Assembly: GCA_027600665.1 (NCBI GenBank)
Contig: JADGJL010000576.1
Span: forward strand, 4,454-16,874
Source: Irineochytrium annulatum
Lineage: Eukaryota; Chytridiomycota; Chytridiomycetes; Chytridiales; Chytridiaceae
DNA length: 12,421 nucleotides
Reading direction: 5' to 3'
Every line of letters begins with the position of its first letter. Positions within the stretch are counted from its first letter, which is position 1. The notes below the pieces were generated by a model. The model had not been told where the DNA came from. It did no database searches and saw only the letters and a program-made list of their open reading frames with translations. This document shows positions 1 to 9,035 of the stretch, one piece after another. A program made the position numbers and the translations under genes.

Positions 1-33
1 GGTTATTATTTTTAAAAAAAAAAAAAAACTCAC

Positions 34-3000
34 AGTCGTTTTGTCCAACCTTAACGCCGCGCGTCAGAAACGCCAGCACCACGCCGACGATGATCATGGC
101 GCCGTTGTATGACCACATTGCAGTTTGGACGGCCTCGCCCGCCTTTCCCGTCGTGCAGGTGTAGTGGTACTCGCCGGACGGTGTTTGGACCGCCGAGGCG
201 CGAGGCACGTCGATAACGAACCAAGTAATAAAGAGGGCAATGTTGATTAGAGATGGGATGAGCGCAAAGACGATGAGGCGATCGTCTTTGAGGCTCAAGG
301 TTGTTAGCGTGCGCCGCGAAAAGATGATGTAGAGCCGCGCCAGATGTGCTGTTTTTTTAGCTTAATTAAACGCGATGCTCCTGCACTTGGGACGCAAAAA
401 CGGGCGGCAACACTCACCGATGATTGGACCCACGACAAGAGAGTGCGCAATGGAGGATCCGACGACCCTGAACACGCACGCGCTTGGCGTCGGGAAGCCT
501 GTGAACGCGAACAGGGTTGAGAAGCCCAATGCTATGCCTAGAAAGAAAAAGTATAACGCGTAAGGAGATTGCGAAAAACAAAACCCCCGATTTGAAAAGT
601 GCGGGGTGGGCTACCTGTTAACGAGATCAGACTGAATATAATGCCCCCGGCCTTGACGACCTTGGCGTGCCGATTCATGACGACGGTCACCATCACGAGG
701 AGCGTTGTCACGGTGCCCGCGGCCGCCAGTGTCATGAACGCAATGCCGTAGCTGCTCGTGAAGGAGACGAAGCGCGGGCCCGTGTCGACCTCGCCGCAGT
801 CGGCGCCGAGCCATCCGCTACGGCACGTGCATGTTCCATCATCTGTCATTGCCACGGTGTGAGCGGGGGCGCCAAATCCTTTTTTAGGAGTAAAAAAAAA
901 GGAAAACAAAAACGGACCATTGCACACGCCGTTCCGGTTGCACGCGCTCCTCGTGGTATTCCCACCGGGACAGGCTGGGCAGACCGCACCGGGATCCACG
1001 CCCGCGACCGTTGGCCAACATTTGGCCTGCTCCATCGCCTTCATCCCGGCCGCGTCGCTCCCGAACGTCACGTTCGTCTGCACGAGCCCGTTCCTCAGGG
1101 CGTAGCCCGTCTTCCTGAACGTAAACAGGTGCGACACGGCCAGGTATCCCTGCAGGTATGGCTGCGGCGCCACGAGCGAGCTCACCCCTTTGCCGACGGC
1201 GGCCTTGAGGACGGGGGAGTGCCCCACGCCGGCGAGAGTGATGATGCGTGCGGGGTTGGCGGATGGGGAGGACAGGAAGTGGAGGGCCCACTCGCCGACG
1301 ACGCCGCTGAGGAAGAGCCAGCCGTCGGCCCGGGTCGTGGTGAAGGCGATACCGAGCTGGGAGAGGGCCGCCGGCTGGTTCAGAGAGGAGACGACAATGT
1401 AGTTGGAGCCGGAGATGAGCTGGATTTGGCCGTTCAGGGACTGGAGACCGTGTTGGAAGCCGTCGCAGTAGCGGGTGAGGGCGTCGTTGCCGAGGGTGTG
1501 GAGGAGACTAATCGGCGTTAAAGCGGATAGATTGAAGAAATGTTCTTGATACCATAGTCCGATCTTGACGCCGGCTTGAGCCATCGACTGTCCAAGCCCG
1601 TAGCCGACGTTGTACTCGTCCAGACCGAAATGAAGCAACGGCCTGGCCGACATGTTCAACGAGCTGAAGTCGAACAGGCTCCCGCCGTCGCCTATTGTCA
1701 CCACAGGGACATTAAGCGTGGCCGCGGACACGAGCCCAGGTAAGACAGCAGACAATGCGGGCGCGACGACAGCGACCGCGCCCGACGTGGAGACGGCTGC
1801 GCTTAGAAGGCTGGTGGAGGCTACGAGATCAAAGTTCTTTGTCGACAGGAAGTGAAGTGATGTTGATGGGAGGCCGTGGTCGGCGGCGGCTTGCTCGGCG
1901 CCGTATCGGAGTTGTACGCTTTATTTTTCAGAGAGTTTTTATATGATTTAACGGAGGTTTTGGCAACGTGTGACTTACGTGAATTCGTCCTCGTACCAGT
2001 TGGCGTATGAGACGAGAGAGATGTTCAACTCAGCCGATTGCGGCGGGCACCCGGTTGCCGAAGAATTCGTCAGGCAGTTGTACCTAATAAAACAACGTTA
2101 ATACGATATCTTTTTTTTTTTGGCCTCTAAACGTCTACATACTCGATAACGTTCTCTCTCGTGATGAATGACGGCCCGCTCTTTAAATAGCTCGACGAAA
2201 CCCGAACGCCTGCCATATAGTCCAGCATGAACAGCTGCGTCGGCAGAAAAGTCTGCATGAACTCCTGCTGGTCGATAATGAACGCGAGCTGCCCGTTAAT
2301 CACTGCTTGAATTGACCTTGCGTCGACGTCCGAGGTCCCAAGCATGATGCCGGTCGTCCCAACCCGCTTCGGCAAGTTCATCGCCACGACGGACGCTGCG
2401 ACGGCGGTGTTGAGCGTGAAGATGCCGGCCAGGGACGGGTTTTGGTTCACGATCTGTTGGAGGGCCGCCTGACCCGACGTCGCCTGCGTTTCGTCTACGA
2501 ACAAGTCCGGTAGGACGCTGGCATTCAGGTGTCGCATGCCCTACCAAGTCAAGGTACTTCGTTAACAACGCGTTGGAAGATGAACTCGTACATCTCTGTA
2601 TCCTTGACAACGGGATGCCGCGGCTGTATCGCCAGGCTCGTGGTCAATGCACAGGCCGAGCTTGACGCCGCTCGTGGCCATGTAGACGCCCGATTGGTAT
2701 CCTGAGTCGTAGTCATCCTGTCCGATGTGATTCTGGGCAGCACCGAGCTGAAATGATCACAGTAAGAAGTATACCGGCTATAGGGAGCGCTGCGTTACCT
2801 ACCGACGGGAAGTATCCCCATCCTGCATTGAAGGTAATGACAAATCTTCCTGCGGCCGCGACCCCTTGCGGAAAGCGAAGTGCAAAGATTAGCAATGATT
2901 TTAATTGAATCATGAGTACTTCTGACAGCGTCTCCGATCGTGACATTCTCAATGACGGTCGTGCTGAGGTAGTCGCTGACGAGTGCGTTGCTTTCAATGA

Positions 3001-3336
3001 GTTGCGCGATAGCGGCATAATCATTGTTGATATTGTCTACCGCTGCCACCTGGATGCCGTACACCTCCTGAGCGTACTCGATTCCCTTGTAGGCGGAACC
3101 CCAGAAGCCCGGATTAAACCTGGATGATGTTGTCGACGAGTCAGAAAAACGCGCAGTTGACGCGTGACGCGTTTGAGGACTCACCAGTCGCCGTGAGCAA
3201 CAGCAGTGATATTAATCTCGTCATGCCGCCTGCAGGGTCTGCAGGCCCCCTGGACAGGGCGCGCCACAATCAGACTGACGCAAGTCCCCAAGATCACTGG
3301 CGGGATCCAGGAACACCGCGGCCGCGTCAAGAGCAT
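34..3336 (-). CDS. Class C-like GPCR with two tandem periplasmic-binding-protein domains (3' partial)
   Basis: Predicted plasma-membrane receptor sensing an extracellular solute. Exons read down the minus strand: 3336-3185, 3119-2920, 2864-2803, 2747-2592, 2540-2139, 2028-1979 (5' edge uncertain), 1918-1553, 1507-918, 878-615, 537-418, 348-34. All phases agree, giving about 892 codons before a GTGAGT donor at 33 leads out of the window. The start is the ATG at 3336, which opens a basic, then hydrophobic signal peptide (residues 1-30). Domain 1 (about 38-322) begins INITAVAHGDWFNPGFWGS and contains FVITFNAGWG and IGQDDYDSGYQSG, like RbsB/LacI-fold sugar-binding proteins. Domain 2 (about 325-620) begins LNISLVSYANWYEDEF and contains NVPVVTIGDGG and APQPYLQGYLAV. 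A Cys-rich EGF-like module (about 638-684, ending CTCRSGWLGADC) follows, then helices TM1-TM5. Cysteines at the start of TM3 (SACVFR) and in extracellular loop 2 (HYTCTT) match the conserved class C disulfide. TM6, TM7 and the tail lie outside. Family identity is firm; the ligand is unknown. Confidence 0.85.
879..917 (-). other. Probable 39-nt intron in the EGF-like module
   Basis: On the minus strand the segment starts GTCCGT, is T-rich, contains CTCCTAAA and ends AG. Splicing keeps the frame and gives NGVCNGFGAPAHTVAM in place of an insert rich in Phe (FLFSFFF), which would be odd inside an EGF module. The length equals another clear intron here (6248-6286). The GTCCGT donor is weak, so retention as coding sequence is possible. 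Confidence 0.6.
1508..1552 (-). other. 45-nt intron without a frameshift, inside receptor binding domain 2
   Basis: This stretch can be read through without a stop, but on the minus strand it starts GTATCA, contains CTTTAACG as a branch point and ends GATTAG. Removing it joins TG to T and turns GLWYQEHFFN... into GLCLLHTLGNDALTRYC. That aligns position by position with GLCIDHEPGDTAAASRC of domain 1, restoring a Cys pair with the same spacing (13 residues between). The match between the two domains is the reason to call it an intron. Confidence 0.8.
2029..2138 (-). other. Linker junction between the two binding domains; intron boundaries uncertain
   Basis: Domain 1 ends in frame at ENVIEY before GTAGAC (2138) or GTTTAG (2132), followed by an in-frame stop at 2127-2129. 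The best-looking acceptor is TTATTAG at 2084, preceded by ATTAAC, but using it breaks the frame. The acceptor at 2029 (GCTGAG) keeps the frame and leads into LNISLVSYANWYEDEF. The 55 bases from 2083 to 2029 would read YNCLTNSSATGCPPQSAE in the downstream frame, which looks like plausible extracellular linker. I used 2029 because it alone preserves frame. Confidence 0.45.
3185..3336 (-). other. First receptor exon encoding the signal peptide
   Basis: The ATG at 3336 opens MLLTRPRCSWIPPVILGTCV, a basic N-terminus followed by a hydrophobic core. Small residues near ARPVQGA make a plausible cleavage site around residue 30. The frame stays open upstream to a GTG at 3375, but GTG is not expected to start a nuclear fungal gene. 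The exon ends TG|GTGAGT at 3185. The next exon begins at 3119 and completes a Trp codon, giving the motif GDWFNPGFW. Confidence 0.75.
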
Positions 3337-3654
3337 AGTGGCGTCGTGCAAATGAAGCTGGCTGAGGGCCAGCACTTAGCACGCAGTTGTAAGGCTCGTG
3401 GCCAGGTGAGCGCCTATGCAAATGGACCAGAACGTGCCTGCGTGGATTTGAGAGCAGCACCGAGGGGCATTCCCCACCTGTGAGAACAATCGCGTAAATC
3501 CACGTAAATCGCGTTGACCCGCGTTCCCCTGGTTAATTGCCGAACATCTGAACGAATTGCTCCGATTTACAGTCACGATGAGATGCTCTGGCAGATCGCA
3601 ACGGCTTTATTCATTGGACATTGACGCGTTCCTCGCACCTCAACCCTCGCGCTG
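3337..3654. promoter_or_regulatory. Divergent promoter between the receptor and cyclase genes
   Basis: These 318 bp separate two head-to-head start codons (3336 on minus, 3655 on plus), so both promoters and 5' UTRs must lie here unless there are upstream non-coding exons. The segment has no convincing ORF with an ATG start. It contains a tandem 10-bp repeat, CGCGTAAATC CACGTAAATC (3491-3510), and an inverted copy of the core, GATTTAC, at 3564-3570. No clear TATA box is visible. Confidence 0.6.
3491..3510. repeat. Tandem CRCGTAAATC repeat in the divergent promoter
   Basis: Two consecutive 10-bp units, CGCGTAAATC and CACGTAAATC, differ at one position. GATTTAC at 3564-3570 is the reverse complement of the shared core GTAAATC. 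A transcription-factor site is plausible from position and repetition, but no known factor is assigned. Confidence 0.4.
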
Positions 3655-6600
3655 ATGAGCGCCTCCGGCTACGTCGCCGACTATGTGAGGCGGCTCGGGT
3701 CCGACCGCCGCCTTCGGGACCAGGTGTTGACTACGCTGGCGAAGGGCGAGGCGTTTGAGTGCAGAGAGGACCTGGTCGTGTTCATGCTGGACGTGTCGGG
3801 ATACTCGAAGATGAGCGCAGCGCTGGTGAGAAGGACGCGGTTCCCATCATGAAACTGACGCCCGATGACAGGCTGTGCTTGGAAAGTTATCCAGCGAGTT
3901 GATTACCAAGTTCATCGGCTCCTTCTTAAACCAGGTGAGATATTGCTTACATTTGCAGCGCAAAGAACTTACTCCGCTTAGATTATTGAGGTGATCGCTC
4001 GTTATGACGGCGAGATAGTGAAGTTTCTCGGTATGAAGCGTTACGCACGCCACTCTCTGCTCTGTAGACTTACGCGCTTTATCGTTGCCACCAGGTGATG
4101 CTCTTCTTGTCGTCTTTACATCGAATGGCTCTCCGGGTGATCTGAGAGACGCTGCGTTACGCGCCATCGCATGCTGCATCCACATCGCAGCTCGTTACGC
4201 TGTCGTAGAAATGGACATCGGCGCCGCGGCCGCGCTTCAATCTTACGGAGGCACTCGCGGTCATGATCTCCACCTCCACTTTGCTATCACGTCAGGATCA
4301 ATGTCGAGGATGATTATTGGCGACCCCGCAACCAGGATGGACTACTCTATCCGCGGCGATTGCCTTGATTCATTAGGCTTTATATTGAATGAAACAGGAA
4401 AAGGTTGGCCAGCTGCTTGTTTCTTACATCGCTGTTTTAATGTTGTTTGTACGCAGGCGATTTGGGGATATCAGCAGACACTGTTCGCTTTTTTCCGACT
4501 CCTGTCCGTGATATCATCAGCCACTGCTGCAATCAAAAAACCGATCCGGTGACGTTTGTTCGATCCGCGGACGTCCGATCCCTCATTTCGGTGTTGTTTT
4601 CGATCGAGCCTGACTGCATATCCCTGACGAGCGATAACAGTATTTCTGCCTCCTTTTACGACACGTGGAGGCTGGAAACGATGGTGCCGCTCGGTGCACT
4701 TACACACCACTCAAGGGAAATGGAGGAAGGCTTTTTGCGCAAGTTTGTGAATCAGTCCTTGCTGCGGAAAGTGGACACGTACGTCAGCCACGGCCCCGGT
4801 CAATGGAGCGAGAGTTCAAAAGCTCGCGGCTCTCGTGGTACAACGCAGCCGGCCGTGTTGGCCCCACAAGCTGAATTCAGATCCGTGTGCGTGGTATTTG
4901 TAGCACTGCTGTTCCCTTTCGATATCCGGGTGGTGCAACGCGTGACGTCTTGCTTTCTGGCGGTCCTGAAGGAGTTTGGAGGCGTCTTTCAGCAGTACTC
5001 CGGTAACATTTTTATTCTGCATGTCGAGTCTAACGGGGAATTCCGCCATTATTGTTTTGCTTAAGCTGATGATAAGGGGCAGAGTCTGCTTGCTGTTTTT
5101 GGCTTGCCTCCTCAGTCCCATATCAACAACCCCGATCAATGCTTAAGAGCTATGAAAAGCTTCATAAATAATGTGAAGACGATACGTGGTGAAGCTCACC
5201 CACGCATTGCCATCTCCGCTGCTACTGGCGATATTCTCTTTGCCAGCGTCGGTAATGATATCAGAAGTGAGGCGGCCTTATTCGGTATGTGTAGCGAAGT
5301 TTTCGTTGTAGGCAACACACGATAACCTTTCGCATAGGTGATGTCGTCATAACGGCCGTTCGCCTCTCGGAATTTGCTTCTGAGGACAACAGCTGCCTGG
5401 TAATGGACGCCACGACCTTCCAACATGTGGAAGCCCTGTTGGATGTTGTACCGCTCGGAGAGGTTGCCGTAAAAGGCAAAGCGATCCCGATAGCGATTTA
5501 CGGTCTTCGACTCATAAATGGCGACCGGCCTCCTCTCCTGACGGCTGTGGAGTCAAACGCGGGGACAAATTTTGGCTATCAGGAGGAGCGAGCCGTCATC
5601 CGAGATCGGTTCCGGTCGTGGGCGAAGGACGACGCGAGGGCCGTCATCGTCGTTGAGGCGGCGAGTGGGATGGGAAAGACAGTAATAGCCAACGTCGCCA
5701 TGCGAATGGCAGAGGATAATCAACTTCGAGTATGCATGACACAAGGTTCTAGTCTTTTTAAAAGAAAGGGCTAACGTTTGTTGAAGGCAACGAAATTGAG
5801 CAGTGGAATCCCTATTTCGGTCTCCGCCCCATCATGCAGTTTATTTTTACGTTCTCAAATTCTACTGCTGACCCCGTCGCGCGCTTAAGGCGCGCGAGCA
5901 TGGGCCAGCGCCACTCATCCGTCGGCTTAGGATCAGGCACCATCCCGTCCGTCATGAATCGGAATTTTAACGTCCTCGACTCCAACAAGCTATTCGAGAG
6001 TGCTGGTGTTGATCCCGCGTATGCGCCGCTGCTATCGACCGTCTTTCCGGACCTTATGATTGAGGAAACTAAAGAGTGTATGTCCATGGACGGACAGGCT
6101 AAGAATAATCACCTCAATGCGATGATCATCAAAATTATCACGTCGTTCATGCAGGAGAACAAAATAGTTTTGGTCGTCGACGACATGCAGTGGATGGATT
6201 CAAAGACAATAGAGGTCCTCAACATGCTTGCAAAGTTTTGCCCGAAGGTAATTCTTCGCTGACTACAGAAGCGTTTAATGTTGTAGATGTTTCTTATGAT
6301 TTTGTCGAGACCAATTACGGATTCCGTCAACAAAAGCCTGGCCTCTATTCTTCGCCTTCCCGACGCTTCCCATGTAACACTCAACGGCCTCACTGAGGTG
6401 GAGGCGAGCAAAATGATTGTAAGACCGGCATCACTTCCATTGCGAATCAAGAGAATCTTACCACTAGCAACAGGAGTGGAGGCTGCGAAAAAAGTCGGAA
6501 AAAATTATATCCGTCGACGAAACCATAGTAAAAGGTAGTCAGTTTTTGCTCGCCACTGCTAATTTGAAAAAAAATAAAGCGATATACTTGAAAACGCTCG

Positions 6601-8922
6601 GGAGTCCTTTGTTCGTACAGATGTTTGTGGATGTACTTTTGGTAAATATTGGCGCCGAAATCGTGCTACGAAAGGACGGCAAGCTGGTACCTCGAAGCAA
6701 CGAGGTGGATATCGCCAGTACTTTGTCTGATCTCAGCGCAGCTGTCCTCTTCCAATTTGATCGGCTCAACACCGCGTTTAAGGAATTGCTTAAAGTTGCC
6801 TCGGTCTTGGGACAGGTAAAATAAAATTGGCAATTATAGCTTTGTCTTTGCTAGTACCTACCTTCCCACTAATTCAATTGAAAACAGTATTTCAGCCTTT
6901 CAGTCGTCCTCGCTGTCGGTAATTTTGAATTCAACGAGCATGAGGCGTTTGCGAAGATCAAAGAGCTCGACGTTTACAACTTTTTGGTCCTAAACGAGGA
7001 CGTTGCCGTCGACGAGGAGTTGGTGGAGGTCGACGAGTCGAACTTGAGCGCACGGCCCGTCAACTGCGCCTTTCGGCACATATCCATCTTAAACTCCATT
7101 TACGAATCACTTGCATTCGAGGAGAGGAGTCACCTAAATGAGCGGGCAGCTCAAGTGCTTGAAAAGATGCTGAACATTGAAGGCTCGCTTCGCGATGCCC
7201 TGTTGCCGGCGATTGAGTTCCATTATTCAAGATCTGATAACATCACCAAAGCCGTTGAGTACAAGGAGGAACTCGGGTATGTTTTTTACTTCCGGAGGAG
7301 CTTCTGACCATCATGTATCCAGCTGCCTTCTCATCCAACGATTTCAGTGCGTCGAGGGCATCCGTATTCTTGAATCTCTGCTTAGTATCGTGGGACCGGC
7401 AGGTGGTGAGAGACTGGCCATTGCGCCAACACGGCGTGCTCGATGGCTGTGTTACCTTTGCACCGGTTACTGCATTCTTCGACTTGTTCCAAAGCAGAGA
7501 CACACAGCCATCGCGGCTCTCGAAATACTTTTGAAGAAGAAGTGGCCAGTTACTGATTCGGAAATCAAATCTGCATTACAAAGAAAGAAAGTCCGTGTCT
7601 TAAGGTTGTGGGTTTTAAGCGCCGGCGGCAAAAGAGTTTTAAAATCTGCTCGGAAAGTGAATAACTCCGGCTCGGCTGCGGATGGAAGAATTGAGCTCGT
7701 AAAAATGGCGCTCACCGGCATGGTGGACTCTTTTGTCTTTGACAAGTCGTTCAAAGCGAACGAGATTTATTACATATTTCTTTTGTATTTGGAACAAATC
7801 ATTTGCGTCAATGTAGACAAAGTAACTTGGTAAGTAATTTTGCATTCGGAGGGTGAACACTGTTATATTCACCTTTAACGTCTTACCAGGTGCTGGCTGA
7901 TGCAAAAACTTACATTTTACTCATTCTTCGTCGCTCCCCACCTGCGTGACCAATTTGAAAAGTCTGCGAACTACTTCGACGATATTCCCTTCCACCCGAA
8001 GTACGGCATCACAAAGGCGGTCAACCTGCATTTCGGACCACATTTTATGAAGTCCGCAGAGCTGTTCGAGCGCACTGCCGCTTTTGCAAAATCTCGCGGG
8101 GATATCAATGCGGCATTTTACTGCCTAGCCATCGGAATACTTGTTCAAGAGTTCCGAGGGAATTTCCAATACGTTATTGACCTGCTTGCATTCTACGAAG
8201 CCAATCCGATTTTAAGAGAAGAGCCATTTGTACCACGAATGTTGTTGTCATTCTTGCTTAAAAGAGCTTTGATTCGCGGAGACAAAGCGGAGGTGCTGAT
8301 GCGGCGCACGATTTATTTGGCCCATATTGAAACGTTTTTTACTGTTACTGTCTGCCCTGGACTAAGTCAATTCTTCGAAGGCTGGTGCGAAGTTATTTTG
8401 AACAACAACTTCAGCGATGCGCTAGAACATCTAATTCAGGCCTTCAACATGGTGGAACTTGAGGAAATGGCAGCTCACGTCATGAACTGGATCTCGACAG
8501 CACCTTTTCTGATGTTCCTGCTCTGTGACCTAACCAGATCCGGTCTGAAGCGTAAAGATGAGATTTATGAGGCCTGGGGCGCAGAAGATCTCTCGCGGTT
8601 GCGCGGGGTGTTGTCCAAATTGCGGTTATGTGCCCATCGACTCCGAAAGTTTGTGTTCTGCTGGTGGGCAATGCACGCCTTAGACGCGGCAACTGCAATT
8701 ATGGACGGGAAGGCAGCGCGAGGGGTTCGCCTGCTAAGGCAAAAGATGAATGGTTCGAGAAAGGGCGAGCTGGAGCAGGTGCCACTCTATAAAGCTCTTT
8801 ATTGCGGGGTGATTTCGAAGTACACGGCGGTTAAGAAGGATCAAGAAGAGTGCGGGTTGTACGCAAGGAATGTATTTCAGAGCGTGGATTCGAAGTTGTA
8901 TATTTGTTGGTTAGAAACGTAA
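3655..8922 (+). CDS. Soluble-type (ADCY10-like) adenylyl cyclase with AAA ATPase domain
   Basis: Predicted soluble class III cyclase making cAMP from ATP; animal homologues respond to bicarbonate and calcium. Fourteen exons: 3655-3825, 3872-3934, 3982-4030, 4095-4403, 4457-5002, 5066-5284, 5338-5745, 5787-6247, 6287-6418, 6474-6534, 6580-6815, 6888-7276, 7323-7829, 7890-8922. They sum to 4584 nt, encoding 1527 residues; every junction is GT...AG and in phase. C1 (about 40-210) has both metal-binding Asp, D46 in FMLDVSGYS and D96 in KFLGDALLVVF. C2 (about 336-490) starts AEFRSVCVVFVALLF, lacks metal Asp as usual for C2, keeps K383 (DDKG) and R461, but has I457 where Asn and A450 where Thr/Asp is usual. 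VAVKGKAIPIAIYG closes the cyclase part. The ATPase follows: Walker A at 560-567 (AASGMGKT), Walker B at about 715-721 (IVLVVDD, then MQWMDS), and an Arg-finger-like LSRP. Residues from about 860 to 1527 are helical and TPR-like. Length is close to animal ADCY10 (about 1600). ATG 3655 is the first in the open frame. Confidence 0.9.
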
Positions 8923-9035
8923 TTTTTTGTAGCTTTGTACGTACGAGCTTTAAATATATTGTGGAATAGCGAGGAGTTAGGATCGGAATTGTCAATTCCC
9001 TACATCCCGTTTTGACGATCGCGCGGCTTCCGCAG
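8923..9035. promoter_or_regulatory. Short spacer between cyclase and ankyrin genes
   Basis: Only 113 bp separate the cyclase stop from the next ATG on the same strand, so the cyclase 3' UTR and the downstream promoter are compact or overlap. CTTTAAATATATTG at 8949-8962 is the only A+T-rich element; it could be a TATA-like element about 75 bp before the next ATG, or serve 3' end formation. Confidence 0.35.

Noticed and set aside
14..28. A15 run as a possible retrotransposon poly(A) tail
   Set aside because: It lies just inside a receptor intron, right after the GTGAGT donor on the minus strand. There is no target-site duplication or element sequence.
667..1521. 284-codon plus-strand ORF
   Set aside because: It is antisense to receptor exons with clear domain 2 and EGF homology. 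Its own translation is low-complexity, rich in Gly, Ala, Arg and Glu, with no recognisable domain.
3181..3375. Receptor start at 3375
   Set aside because: The codon there is GTG, not ATG. The ATG at 3336 leads directly into a good signal peptide.
3124..3483. 119-codon plus-strand ORF overlapping the divergent promoter
   Set aside because: It overlaps the first receptor exon and intron antisense, shows no domain, and conflicts with the well-supported receptor start.
7313..7534. Alternative frame after the intron ending at 7322 in the cyclase gene
   Set aside because: Joining GG to CTGCC keeps the other frame, which runs on for over 160 codons with a helical pattern and rejoins the last exon in phase; this frame stops at 7534.
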